Shown here piece after piece: positions 1 to 8,817 of a stretch of DNA of 64,000 nucleotides. Both the position numbers and the translations under genes were made by a program. Location: the NCBI GenBank assembly GCA_964410105.1, contig CAYPFY010000016.1:1-64000 (forward strand), in the 5' to 3' direction. The stretch comes from CAYPFY01 sp964410105. GTDB taxonomy: Bacteria > Bacteroidota > Ignavibacteria > UBA10030 > SZUA-254. Position 1 is the first letter of the stretch. The number at the start of each line of letters is the position of its first letter. The notes beneath the pieces are model-generated. The model was not told the DNA's origin, made no database searches, and was given only the letters and a program-made list of their open reading frames with translations.

Positions 1-2
1 CC

Positions 3-3000
3 AATTATACGCCCGTCACCGTTGCCTTCGGTAACGTGACCGTGGCAGGCGATTTGAAGGCCATGGTAACCCCCAGCGAAGATCCGAATATCGCCACCTC
101 CAGGGTCGACGCCACACATGATGTGAACCGCTACTGGACGCTCACCAACAGCGGGGTTACCTTCAATAACTACGGCGCAACCTTTACCTTTGTCGCCGGC
201 GATGTCGATGCCGGCTCCACTACTTCCACGTTCATCGTCGACAATTACGTGGCCCCGACCTGGTTCGCAACAACAGCCGGGACCCGGACCGCAACAACCA
301 CGCAGGCAACCGGGATAACCCGCTTCGGCGACTTTGCCATCGGGAACTCGAAAACGATCACCATAACCTCTTCTGCAGGGGCCAATGGGTCGATCAGCCC
401 CCTCGGCGCTACCGTGGTCGCCTACAACGGCAGCCAGGGTTATACGATAACCTCAAGTGCACACTATCATGTGGCCGATGTGCTCGTGGACGGAGTGTCG
501 GTCGGCGCGGTGACGTCGTATAACTTCACGACCGTCACACAGAGCCATACGATCTCGGCGAGTTTTGCGATCGATACCTATACGATCACGGCCTCGGCAG
601 GAGCAAATGGCTCGATCAGTCCCTCGGGACCGGTGATCGTGAACTACGGCAGCAGCCAGGGATTCACGATAACGCCGAATACCGGGTACCATGTGGCGGA
701 TGTGCTCGTGGACGGTGCGTCGGCGGGTGCGGTGACGAGTTACAACTTCCCGAGCGTCTCGGCGAACCATACGATCTCGGCAAGCTTTGCGATCGATACG
801 CTCACCATCACGGCGAGCGCCGGGGCTAACGGCTCGATCTCACCCTCGGGCGCAGTTGCAGTGCTCTATGGAGGTAATCAGTCGTTCACAATCACACCCG
901 CGGCGAATTATCACGTTGCCGATGTGCTCGTGGACGGTTCTTCCATCGGCGCTGTGACGAGTCATGATTTCACCAATGTTACAGCCAATCATACGATCTC
1001 CGCCACTTTTGCGATCGATTCGGTGACGATCACGGCAAGCGCAGGGGCGAACGGCTCGATCTCTCCCTCAGGAGCCGTCCCGGTTCCTTACGGCGGCAAC
1101 CAGTCGTTCACAGTTACGGCGAATACCGGTTACCATGTGGCCGATGTTCTCGTGGATGGCGTCTCAGTCGGGGCCGTGACAAGCCATGATTTCACGAGCG
1201 TTACCGCGGGCCATACGATAGCCGCAAGTTTTGCCATCGATACGCTTACAATTACGGCAAGCGCCGGAGCCAACGGGTCGATATCCCCCTCAGGCGCGGT
1301 TGCAGTCCTCTACGGCAGCAGCCAGTCGTTTACCATTACGCCGAACACCGGGTACCATGTGGCTGATGTGCTCGTGGATGGCTCTTCCATTGGCGCTGTG
1401 ACGAGCCATGATTTCACCGGTGTCACGGCCAATCATACGATCTCTGCAAGTTTTGCGATCGATACGCTTACCATTACGGCGAGCGCAGGGGCGAACGGCT
1501 CCATATCTCCCTCGGGCGCTGTTGCAGTCCTCTACGGCGGCAGCCAGTCGTTCACAATAACCCCCGCGGCGACCTACCACGTGTCTGACGTCGTGGTCGA
1601 CGGTTCCTCTGTGGGCGCCGTGACGAGCTATGATTTCACGAATGTCACCGGGAATCATACGATCGTCGCGAGCTTCACGATCAACGGCTATACGATCACC
1701 GCCTCCGCCGGAGCCAACGGCTCGATCAGCCCCTCGGGACCCATCGGTCTCACGAGCGGCGCAAACCAGTCGTTTACGATTACCCCGAACACCGGATACC
1801 ATGTGTCCGACGTCCTCGTCGATGGCTCATCCGTGGGCGCCGTGACGACCTATGACTTTACCAACGTGACCGCAAATCATACGATCGACGCCAGCTTCGC
1901 GGTCGATACGCTTACCGTCACGGCGAGCGCCGGGGCAAACGGCTCCATCTCGCCTTCCGGAAGTGTTCCTGTCACGTACGGCGCAAGTCAGTCGTTTACC
2001 GTCACCCCCTCAACCGGATATCATGTGGCCGACGTGGTGGTCGATAAGGCTTCCGTCGGAGCTGTCACAAGTTATGATTTCACGAATGTGACCGCGAATC
2101 ATACGATCTCGGCGACATTCGCCATCAATAACTATACGATTTCTGCCACCGCGCATCCCCACGGCTCCGTCAGTCCCGCCGGCGACGTCGGGGTCACCTA
2201 CGGCGCGGATCAGTCGTTCAACTTTACTCCTGACACCGGGTACTATGTGTCCGATGTCCACGTCGACAGCGTCTCGGTCGGCGCAGTGTCGTCGTACGAT
2301 TTCCATAGTGTGGCTGCGAATCATACGATCGAGGCATTCTTTGCTCTTCAATCTTTTACTCTGAACGCGTCGGCAACCGCCCACGGCACCATATCCCCGT
2401 CAGGCGCCGTTTCGGCAGACTACGGCTCAAGCCGGCTCTTTACGATAACGCCCGATACCGGCTACTTTATCTCCGATGTCCATGTGGATAGCGTCTCGGT
2501 CGGCGCCGTCGGCGGATATAAATTCAGCAACGTCACCGCGAATCATACGATCCAGGCGTTCTTCGCCATCCAGACTTTCGTCATAAAAGGCTCCGCCGGA
2601 CCCCACGGGACAATCACCCCTTCGGGCGGCGTTGTGGTGAATTATAACGGAAGTCAGAGTTTTGTCGTCCAGCCTGATTCCGGCTACTTCATCACGGACG
2701 TCCATGTCGATACGTTCTCGGTCGGCGCAGTCTCGACGTACAAATTCCATAACGTGACCGCCAATCATACGATCAATGCGACCTTCGGTCTGATCAATAA
2801 CGCTCCGTCGGCCGCTCTGCTCGTGACTCCGCTTAATTATGACTCCGTCACCGGAACCTCGGCCCCTGTTAACTTCGCATGGCATCCCTCTACAGATCCC
2901 GATGCCGGCGACACGGTCGGCTATTCGCTGCACGTCTGGGGTCCCGGACTGGATACGACCGCTTCCCTCCGGGATACGACCCTCTCGCTAGACCTGAGGG

Positions 3001-3419
3001 CGCAGCTCGCAGTCGGATCCTCGTACCAGTGGACGGTGTCGAGCACCGACACAAAGGTGACAGTCGCCTCCCCCGATACGTTCCACTTCTCGGTCTCCAC
3101 TGTCGTGACAGGGGTCGCCGATCTGAAGCGGATTCCAAAAGAATATGCCCTGTATCAGAATTATCCGAATCCGTTCAACCCGACTACCAGGCTGCAGTAC
3201 GATATACCGCAGCAGTCAACGGTGACCATCAAGGTGTACAATATCCTGGGCGCCGAAGTGGCGACACTCGTGGATAATGAATTGATGGATGCGGGCTATA
3301 AGCATGTGGATCTGAACGGATCGAATCTCGGCTCAGGGATATACTTCTACCGGATAACCGCCGATGGGGTGAACGGTAAGAAGTTCATGAGCGTGAAGAA
3401 GATGACTCTTCTGAAGTAA
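3..3419 (+). CDS. secreted InlB-like repeat protein with T9SS C-terminal domain (5' partial)
   Basis: The frame is open from the first bases of the window, so the true start lies upstream. After about 100 residues come eleven head-to-tail copies of a 74-residue repeat. The repeat contains GANGSISPSG, GYHVADVLVDG and ANHTISASFAI and resembles the divergent InlB B-repeat/Flg_new_2 family of beta-rich surface modules. A fibronectin-like segment follows, with an SLHVWGPG strand and a SYQWTV strand. The last ~90 residues are a T9SS type A sorting domain (YPNPFNPTT, then a GSGIYFYRI strand, ending in lysine), so export across the outer membrane and surface anchoring or release are expected. A strong terminator follows the stop. 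The function is probably adhesive or structural; the ligand is unknown. The repeat and sorting-domain assignments are strong. Confidence 0.9.
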   Translation, partial: NYTPVTVAFGNVTVAGDLKAMVTPSEDPNIATSRVDATHDVNRYWTLTNSGVTFNNYGATFTFVAGDVDAGSTTSTFIVDNYVAPTWFATTAGTRTATTTQATGITRFGDFAIGNSKTITITSSAGANGSISPLGATVVAYNGSQGYTITSSAHYHVADVLVDGVSVGAVTSYNFTTVTQSHTISASFAIDTYTITASAGANGSISPSGPVIVNYGSSQGFTITPNTGYHVADVLVDGASAGAVTSYNFPSVSANHTISASFAIDTLTITASAGANGSISPSGAVAVLYGGNQSFTITPAANYHVADVLVDGSSIGAVTSHDFTNVTANHTISATFAIDSVTITASAGANGSISPSGAVPVPYGGNQSFTVTANTGYHVADVLVDGVSVGAVTSHDFTSVTAGHTIAASFAIDTLTITASAGANGSISPSGAVAVLYGSSQSFTITPNTGYHVADVLVDGSSIGAVTSHDFTGVTANHTISASFAIDTLTITASAGANGSISPSGAVAVLYGGSQSFTITPAATYHVSDVVVDGSSVGAVTSYDFTNVTGNHTIVASFTINGYTITASAGANGSISPSGPIGLTSGANQSFTITPNTGYHVSDVLVDGSSVGAVTTYDFTNVTANHTIDASFAVDTLTVTASAGANGSISPSGSVPVTYGASQSFTVTPSTGYHVADVVVDKASVGAVTSYDFTNVTANHTISATFAINNYTISATAHPHGSVSPAGDVGVTYGADQSFNFTPDTGYYVSDVHVDSVSVGAVSSYDFHSVAANHTIEAFFALQSFTLNASATAHGTISPSGAVSADYGSSRLFTITPDTGYFISDVHVDSVSVGAVGGYKFSNVTANHTIQAFFAIQTFVIKGSAGPHGTITPSGGVVVNYNGSQSFVVQPDSGYFITDVHVDTFSVGAVSTYKFHNVTANHTINATFGLINNAPSAALLVTPLNYDSVTGTSAPVNFAWHPSTDPDAGDTVGYSLHVWGPGLDTTASLRDTTLSLDLRAQLAVGSSYQWTVSSTDTKVTVASPDTFHFSVSTVVTGVADLKRIPKEYALYQNYPNPFNPTTRLQYDIPQQSTVTIKVYNILGAEVATLVDNELMDAGYKHVDLNGSNLGSGIYFYRITADGVNGKKFMSVKKMTLLK
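354..2795 (+). repeat. eleven tandem 222-bp coding repeats (74 aa each)
   Basis: Eleven consecutive units of exactly 74 codons without indels run through this stretch. Copies 1-8 are very alike. Copies 9-11 are more diverged (DVHVDSVSVGAV, F at the repeat start), which suggests that recent amplification happened at the N-terminal side. The unit length is constant, as expected for an in-frame module that can expand or contract by recombination. Confidence 0.9.
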
Positions 3420-3433
3420 CGGGAAGGGAGTTT

Positions 3434-3476
3434 GAAGCCGGCCCCCGCCTAAAGGCAGGGACCGGCTTCTTTTTTT
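3434..3476 (+). terminator. rho-independent terminator of the repeat protein gene
   Basis: A 16-bp stem with two mismatches (arms 3434-3449 and 3454-3469), a TAAA loop and a run of seven T lie 15 bp after the stop codon. The T run is only on the plus-strand side, so it serves the upstream gene and not the convergent argD. Confidence 0.9.
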
Positions 3477-3481
3477 GTGCC

Positions 3482-4666
3482 TCAGGCCGGGGGGGCTGTT
3501 TCGGCCAGAACGCCGCCCATGATTCCGGCGGCTTCATCGATATGCTCTTTGGTGACGATGAGCGGCGGGAGGAGACGCAGCACAGTCTGGTTTGTGCAAT
3601 TCACCAAAACGCCCCGGTCGCGTATCGCCGAGACGAGGGTGTCACCTTCACGATTGAGCTCCATGCCCTGCATAAGTCCGAATCCACGGACTTCCTTGAC
3701 GAGTCCCGGAAATTTCTTCTGAAATTCCCGCAGACGGGATTGCAGAAGAACTCCCATGGTTTCGGCGTTCTTCATCAGCCCGCCCGTGATTTCTTTCATG
3801 ACGACCGTCCCCGCAGCACAGGCGACGGGATTGCCGCCGAAAGTCGTCCCGTGAACACCCGGCTCAAGGATATCGGCCACCGCCCGCCCCCCGAGTATCG
3901 CCCCCAGAGGCAGCCCGCCCCCTATCGGTTTCGCGATGACGACGATGTCGGGGTTTATGTCGAAATGCTGGTATCCGAAGAATTTCCCGGTCCTGCCGAT
4001 GCCCGATTGGATCTCGTCGGCGATGAGCAGGAACCCTAGTCTGTCTTTCAGACGCTTGAGTTCGCCGACGAATTCGGCGGAGACGGGCCGGATCCCTCCC
4101 TCCCCCTGTATGAATTCAAGAACCACGGCGGCGGTTTTCCTGCTCAATCCACGCTCGAGGTTCTCCGCATCGTTGAACCGGCCGACGCAACAGTTGGGGA
4201 GGAACGGGCCGTATCCGTCACGATAGATCGGCCTGTCCATGATCGACAACGCTCCGAATGTCCGGCCGTGGAAGGAGTTTGAAAAAGCGACGATGTCGGT
4301 TTTTTGCCGTTTGTCGCCCCACTTGCGCGCAATTTTCATCGCGCCTTCGATGGACTCGGTGCCGCTGTTGGTGAAAAAGATTTTTTCGAAGCCCGAAGTT
4401 TTTATGAGAAGCTCGGCAAGCTCCAGCTGGGGTTTTTGCAGAAAATAATTGGACAGATGTGTGTAGAGCGCGCTCTGCCTGTGGATCGCCTCGATAACGC
4501 CACTGTGGGCATAGCCAAGCGCGTTGACGGCGAGGCCGCCGAACATATCGAGATACCGCTTCCCCGCCCTGTCGTAGAGATAAACCCCCTCCCCACGGTC
4601 GATTTCAAGGGGGAGTCGCTTGTAAGTATGGAAGAAATACGCGTTTTCCCGCTCAAATACGTCCAT
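3482..4666 (-). CDS. argD: acetylornithine aminotransferase
   Basis: Class III PLP-dependent aminotransferase of 394 residues, the usual size. It exchanges the amino group between glutamate and N-acetylglutamate semialdehyde to make N-acetylornithine in the cytosol. Seen: the SGTESIEGAMKIAR phosphate-binding region (about 101-114), DEIQSGIGRTGKFF (217-230) with the cofactor-ring aspartate, the Schiff-base lysine K246 in IAKPIGGGLPLGA, and HGTTFGGNP near 285. The ATG at 4666 has a GAAAGG ribosome site. It is divergent from argC and shares the ARG-box region at 4706-4747, which supports the arginine role over the related ornithine or GABA aminotransferases. Confidence 0.93.
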   Translation of the reverse strand: MDVFERENAYFFHTYKRLPLEIDRGEGVYLYDRAGKRYLDMFGGLAVNALGYAHSGVIEAIHRQSALYTHLSNYFLQKPQLELAELLIKTSGFEKIFFTNSGTESIEGAMKIARKWGDKRQKTDIVAFSNSFHGRTFGALSIMDRPIYRDGYGPFLPNCCVGRFNDAENLERGLSRKTAAVVLEFIQGEGGIRPVSAEFVGELKRLKDRLGFLLIADEIQSGIGRTGKFFGYQHFDINPDIVVIAKPIGGGLPLGAILGGRAVADILEPGVHGTTFGGNPVACAAGTVVMKEITGGLMKNAETMGVLLQSRLREFQKKFPGLVKEVRGFGLMQGMELNREGDTLVSAIRDRGVLVNCTNQTVLRLLPPLIVTKEHIDEAAGIMGGVLAETAPPA

Positions 4667-4708
4667 TTAAGGCCTTTCAGGAATATGAGTAAAGTGTGAA
4701 AAAAGTAC

Positions 4709-4737
4709 TTGCATAATAATACACAATGTTGTATATT
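4709..4737 (+). promoter_or_regulatory. argC operon promoter
   Basis: TTGCAT (4709-4714), a 17-bp spacer and TATATT (4732-4737). The expected start is near 4744, giving a leader of about 23 nt that holds the AGGA ribosome site of argC. The whole promoter lies under the ARG boxes. Confidence 0.7.
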
Positions 4738-4744
4738 TATGCAA
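4716..4744 (-). promoter_or_regulatory. argD promoter overlapping the argC promoter on the other strand
   Basis: Read on the minus strand: TTGCAT (4744-4739), a 17-bp spacer and TATTAT (4721-4716). It occupies almost the same base pairs as the argC promoter because of the inverted repeat. Confidence 0.65.
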
Positions 4745-4766
4745 GTAAAATTTATCAGGATTTCGT

Positions 4767-5780
4767 GTGATTACAGCTGCTGTCCTTGGCGCCTCCGGTT
4801 ACTCCGGCGCCGAATTGCTCCGACTCCTCTCGCAACGGGATGATGTGAAACTGACTCATCTCGTCGCCGCAGCGTCCGCAGGGAAGGCGGTGCATGATAT
4901 CTATCCCGCGTTTGCCGGCGTTGTGAATGAGAAATTCGAGCCCTATGAGCCGGAGAAAATCTCCGGCACCGATGTCGTGTTTCTCGCCCTCCCCTCGGGC
5001 GAAGCGATGACTATCGTCCCTCAGCTCAAGCCCCATGTCGGACATATCATCGACCTGGGCGGGGATTTCCGCCTTCACTCGGCCGACCTCTATCAGGAGT
5101 TTTATCAGCATAACCATTCCGCTCCCCAGTTTCTCGCGGAATCGGTCTACGGCCTCCCGGAAGCGAATGAAAAGCTTATCAGCTCTGCGCGCCTGATCGC
5201 CAATCCCGGCTGCTATCCCACGAGCGCCGTCCTGGCCCTGCTTCCCGCGCTGAAGATGAACCTCATTTCCCCCTCCGGGATCATCATCAATTCTCTCTCC
5301 GGCGTCTCCGGCGCAGGCCGCTCTTCCTCCGTCGATCTCAGTTTCAGCGAAGTTAATGAAAATATACGTGCCTACAAAATCGGGAAGCATCAGCATATCC
5401 CCGAAATCCAGTCAGCCCTGGAACTTTTTGGCGGCAAGCAGGTCTCGTTTTCCTTTGTCCCGCACCTCGTCCCGATCACCCGAGGCATTTATACGACGAT
5501 TCATGCAAATCTCTCCACCTCGCTCTCGCGGGCGGATATGATGTCGGTCTATCAGGAGTTTTATTCTGACGCGCCCTTCGTCCGCATCAAATCCGAGATC
5601 CCGCAAATCGCCAGCGTCGTGCGGACCAATTATTGCGATATCTACGTGACGGCCGAACGCCGGACGAATCAGCTCGTGATCGTGTCCGTGATCGATAATC
5701 TGGTCAAAGGCGCCGCAGGCCAGGCCATCCAGAATATGAATATCATGCTCCATCTTCCCCAGCAACGGGGCTTACTCTAA
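4767..5780 (+). CDS. argC: N-acetyl-gamma-glutamyl-phosphate reductase
   Basis: Reduces N-acetylglutamyl phosphate to the semialdehyde with NADPH, the third step of arginine synthesis. The 337 residues show the N-terminal nucleotide motif GASGYSGAELLRLL (8-21), the catalytic cysteine C149 in NPGCYPT, SGVSGAGR near 180 and a C-terminal dimerisation domain. The start is GTG at 4767 with AGGA about 7 bases upstream. It is the first gene of the argCJBFRGH operon, with a 9-bp gap to argJ, and is controlled by the operator just upstream. The assignment is firm. Confidence 0.95.
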   Translation: MITAAVLGASGYSGAELLRLLSQRDDVKLTHLVAAASAGKAVHDIYPAFAGVVNEKFEPYEPEKISGTDVVFLALPSGEAMTIVPQLKPHVGHIIDLGGDFRLHSADLYQEFYQHNHSAPQFLAESVYGLPEANEKLISSARLIANPGCYPTSAVLALLPALKMNLISPSGIIINSLSGVSGAGRSSSVDLSFSEVNENIRAYKIGKHQHIPEIQSALELFGGKQVSFSFVPHLVPITRGIYTTIHANLSTSLSRADMMSVYQEFYSDAPFVRIKSEIPQIASVVRTNYCDIYVTAERRTNQLVIVSVIDNLVKGAAGQAIQNMNIMLHLPQQRGLL

Positions 5781-5789
5781 GGAGATCCT

Positions 5790-6998
5790 ATGATCAACGA
5801 GTGCGCATGCGGTATCACCGGGCCGAAGGGCTTTTACGCAGCCGGGGTCCATAGCGGCGTGAAGAAGGTAAAGAAAGACCTCGCCCTGGTCTATTCAAGC
5901 GCGCCTGCCGCCGCGGCAGGGATTTTTACGATGAATAAGGTGCCCGCCGCCCCCGTCATCGTCGATAAACAGCTTCTCCTGAGGTCAAAGACTTTCAGGG
6001 CTATCATCTGCAACAGCGGAAACGCCAACGCCTGCACCGGCGAGCGGGGCCTCGAAGATTCCTGGGCGATGGCCTCCCTCACCGCCGCGGCTCTCGGAGT
6101 TGATAAGAACGAGGTTTTTGTCTCCTCCACCGGCGTCATCGGCCAGTATCTCCCTATGGATAAGGTTTCCTCCGGGATCACTGAAGCAATGTCGCTCCTG
6201 GATGCCGACGGCCACTCCGCAGCCGCCGAGGCGATCATGACGACCGATAAATTTCCCAAAGAACTCGCCGTGAGGGTGAATATCGGAGGCTCTGAGGTGA
6301 CGATCGGCGGGATGGCCAAAGGCTCCGGCATGATCGCTCCCAATATGGCCACGATGCTCGCCTTCGTGACGACCGATGCCGCGATCTCCCAGCCGCTCCT
6401 TCAGTCAACCCTGAAACGCGCCGCCGACCGTTCGTTTAACCGTATCACCGTCGACGGTGATACGAGCACGAACGATATGGTGCTGGTGCTCGCCAACGGG
6501 TTGGCCGCTAACCCCCTTCTCGAGGATGAGCATGACCCCCTCTTTGCCGAATTTTATGAGGCCTTTGAGCATCTTCTCATAAAACTCTGCAAGATGATCG
6601 TCACCGACGGGGAAGGGGCGACAAAGTTTATCGAAATCCACGTCGCCGAAGCCGCTACCGAGGATGCCGCCGTGGCCGCCGCCCGCGCCGTCGCGAACTC
6701 CAACCTGGTGAAAACAGCCATCAACGGCGAAGACGCGAACTGGGGGCGCATTCTCGCGGCAGTGGGCTATTCCGGGATCGATTTCAACCCCGAAGATGTG
6801 GAAATCTTTTTTGACGACGTCCCGATCCTCAAGAAAAACTATGCGATAGAATTTTCTGAAACGGACGCGAAACGCGTCTTGTCCCAAAAGGAGATCCGTA
6901 TCACGGTCGATCTCAATCAGGGGAACGCATCCGCATCCTTCTGGACGTGCGACCTTTCCAAGGACTATGTCGCCATCAACGCAAATTACAGGACCTGA
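5790..6998 (+). CDS. argJ: bifunctional ornithine/glutamate N-acetyltransferase
   Basis: Moves the acetyl group from N-acetylornithine to glutamate, closing the acetyl cycle; many members can also use acetyl-CoA. The 402-residue precursor should cut itself before T188 in KGSGMIAPNMATML, the conserved self-processing site, giving alpha and beta chains. FTMNKVPAAPV near 46 and VDGDTSTND near 222 are also family motifs. The start is ATG 5790 after AAGGAGA. No argA or argE is present in the cluster, so the cyclic pathway through ArgJ fits. The sequence does not tell whether the enzyme is mono- or bifunctional. Confidence 0.94.
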   Translation: MINECACGITGPKGFYAAGVHSGVKKVKKDLALVYSSAPAAAAGIFTMNKVPAAPVIVDKQLLLRSKTFRAIICNSGNANACTGERGLEDSWAMASLTAAALGVDKNEVFVSSTGVIGQYLPMDKVSSGITEAMSLLDADGHSAAAEAIMTTDKFPKELAVRVNIGGSEVTIGGMAKGSGMIAPNMATMLAFVTTDAAISQPLLQSTLKRAADRSFNRITVDGDTSTNDMVLVLANGLAANPLLEDEHDPLFAEFYEAFEHLLIKLCKMIVTDGEGATKFIEIHVAEAATEDAAVAAARAVANSNLVKTAINGEDANWGRILAAVGYSGIDFNPEDVEIFFDDVPILKKNYAIEFSETDAKRVLSQKEIRITVDLNQGNASASFWTCDLSKDYVAINANYRT

Positions 6999-7867
6999 TG
7001 CAGTCGATTATTGAAAAAACCGAAGTTCTCATTGAAGCGCTTCCTTATATCCGCCGGTACGAGGGGAAGATTTTTGTCGTTAAGTACGGCGGCGCTGCGA
7101 TGGTCGATAGGGATCTCGAAGAAACTTTTGGCCAGGACATCGCGCTGCTCGCCAAGGTCGGGATCAATATCGTTATCGTGCACGGGGGCGGGAATGAGGT
7201 GACCGATCTCGCCGCGAAGCTCGGCATCGCGACAAAATTCATCGACGGTCAGCGCTACACCGACCAGCCGACGATGGATGTGGTCCAGATGGTCCTCGCC
7301 GGCAAGACCAATAAAAACATCGTTGCTGGAATCAATTGCCACCACGGGAATGCCGTAGGCATCTGCGGAATCGACGCCGATCTTCTCCGCGTCCGGAAGC
7401 ATGCTTCAGGCCGCGATCTCGGCCTCGTCGGTGAGATCCTCAGCGTCAATACGGCTTTTCTGCAACTCCTGCTGAAAAACTCGATGCTTCCCGTGATCGC
7501 GCCGATCGGGGTGGATACGGCAGGACAGGCGTATAATATAAACGCCGATATCGCGGCGTCACATATCGCCGCAGCCCTCAATGCCGAAAAACTGGTCTAT
7601 CTGAGCGACGTCGAGGGGGTCCTGGTCGACGGCCAGCTCATCCATAGCATGGACCGGGAAGAAGCGCGGCGGCATATCGAAAAGCACGTTATCACCGACG
7701 GGATGATCCCGAAAATCCGCTCCGCCTTCACCGCCCTTGATGCCGGCGTGAATAAGGTGCACCTGATCGACGGGCGGGTGAAGCATTCGCTGCTTCTCGA
7801 AATTTTCACCGACGCGGGCGTCGGCACCGAAGTCATCCGGTCCAATGAGTTTCAGGAGATGCCGTGA
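6998..7867 (+). CDS. argB: acetylglutamate kinase
   Basis: Phosphorylates N-acetylglutamate with ATP, the second and usually feedback-controlled step. ATG 6998 overlaps the argJ stop by one base (TGATG) and gives 289 residues. A longer frame from 6947 would overlap argJ by 52 bp and has no support. Seen: an N-terminal helix ahead of KYGGAAM (catalytic lysine), VIVHGGGNEV, GRDLGLVGE, YNINADIAASHIA and LSDVEGV. The N-terminal extension before the kinase core (IIEKTEVLIEALPYIRRYEGK) is typical of the hexameric, arginine-inhibited class, so feedback inhibition is likely. Confidence 0.94.
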   Translation: MQSIIEKTEVLIEALPYIRRYEGKIFVVKYGGAAMVDRDLEETFGQDIALLAKVGINIVIVHGGGNEVTDLAAKLGIATKFIDGQRYTDQPTMDVVQMVLAGKTNKNIVAGINCHHGNAVGICGIDADLLRVRKHASGRDLGLVGEILSVNTAFLQLLLKNSMLPVIAPIGVDTAGQAYNINADIAASHIAAALNAEKLVYLSDVEGVLVDGQLIHSMDREEARRHIEKHVITDGMIPKIRSAFTALDAGVNKVHLIDGRVKHSLLLEIFTDAGVGTEVIRSNEFQEMP

Positions 7868-8817
7868 AGAAGGATTTTATTTCTCTCGAAAAATTTTCTG
7901 CGGCCGAAATCTCGGAAATCTGGTCGATGTCCCAGACGATGAAGCGCTCGGGATCGGCATCCTACCAGATCATGAAGAATAAGACGGCTGCCCTTATTTT
8001 TGAAAAGCCGTCTCTCCGCACACGGGTTTCTTTTGAAGTCGGGATCGCCCAGCTGGGCGGCGCTTCAATATTTCTCTCGCAGCAGAATATCGGGCTCTCG
8101 ACCAGGGAATCCGTGGAGGATATCGCCGAAGTTCTGTCCCGGTACTCGAATCTTATCATCGCCCGCACCCTCCAGCACCGGACCGTCGAAGATCTCGCCG
8201 CCGCCGCATCGATCCCTGTCATCAATGCCCTCACCGACCTGCTGCACCCGTGCCAGATCCTCGCCGATGCCTTCACGCTCCGTGAGCATGATCTGTTTTC
8301 CGGAAAGATTGTTTTTATCGGCGACGGGAATAATGTCGCCAATTCCTGGCTGGAGCTGGCAGGAAAGTTTCCGCTGAATTTTGTGCTCGCATGCCCGCCC
8401 GGATATGAGCCCGATCCCTCGATCCTCGGGAAGGCGCGCGCGGCAGGGCTGAGCAGGATCGAAATTCTGCACGATCCTCTGGAAGCCGCTAAGGACGCCG
8501 ATGTGCTCTACACCGATGTCTGGGTCAGCATGGGGCAGGAAGCCGAGATGTCCAAACGGATGGAGGATTTTTCACGCTTTCAGGTGAACGACGACGTGAT
8601 TTCAGCCGCACGTCCTCATTGCGCTATCATGCACTGCCTCCCGGCACGCCGCGGAGAGGAAATTACGGCGAGCGCATTCAATAGCCCCCGTTCGATTATC
8701 ATGGAACAGGCCGAAAACCGGCTCCATGTCCAGAAAGGGATTATCATGTACCTCATGAACTCCCGACGTCTGCAAAAAACGAATCATGATGCAATAACGT
8801 TCAGCCAGACTCTATGA
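7864..8817 (+). CDS. argF: ornithine carbamoyltransferase
   Basis: Makes citrulline from ornithine and carbamoyl phosphate. The GTG start at 7864 overlaps the argB stop (GTGA). In 317 residues: carbamoyl-phosphate loop SLRTR (50-54), HPCQ (128-131), the ornithine-binding DVWVSMGQE (D218, S222-M-G) and HCLPARRGEEI (257-267, catalytic C258). The SMG loop and HCLP mark an ornithine enzyme, not the acetylornithine carbamoyltransferase found in some Bacteroidetes; this agrees with ArgJ in the same operon. The tail past residue 300 is a little longer than usual. Confidence 0.93.
   Translation: MKKDFISLEKFSAAEISEIWSMSQTMKRSGSASYQIMKNKTAALIFEKPSLRTRVSFEVGIAQLGGASIFLSQQNIGLSTRESVEDIAEVLSRYSNLIIARTLQHRTVEDLAAAASIPVINALTDLLHPCQILADAFTLREHDLFSGKIVFIGDGNNVANSWLELAGKFPLNFVLACPPGYEPDPSILGKARAAGLSRIEILHDPLEAAKDADVLYTDVWVSMGQEAEMSKRMEDFSRFQVNDDVISAARPHCAIMHCLPARRGEEITASAFNSPRSIIMEQAENRLHVQKGIIMYLMNSRRLQKTNHDAITFSQTL

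Larger units (their letters stand above)
4706..4747. promoter_or_regulatory. double ARG-box operator between argD and argC
   Basis: A near-perfect 42-bp inverted repeat is centred between 4726 and 4727. Inside it are two ARG-box cores, TGCAT-N4-ATACA at 4710-4723 and TGTAT-N4-ATGCA at 4730-4743, that start 20 bp apart. Paired boxes with this phasing are the known binding site of the hexameric ArgR repressor, and argR is in the downstream operon. Both divergent promoters lie within the repeat, so one bound ArgR would shut off both. ArgR binding is inferred from the motif. Confidence 0.82.

Noticed and set aside
354..2795. Possible CRISPR or satellite DNA because of regular repeats
   Set aside because: Unit is 222 bp, coding and in frame; no short spacer-repeat pattern and no cas gene.
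36..3419. GTG at 36 as the true start of the repeat protein
   Set aside because: The frame is open to the window edge, no signal peptide or ribosome site is visible, so the start lies upstream.
7864..8817. argF as N-acetylornithine carbamoyltransferase
   Set aside because: The SMG loop and HCLP motif are of the ornithine type and ArgJ is present to release ornithine.
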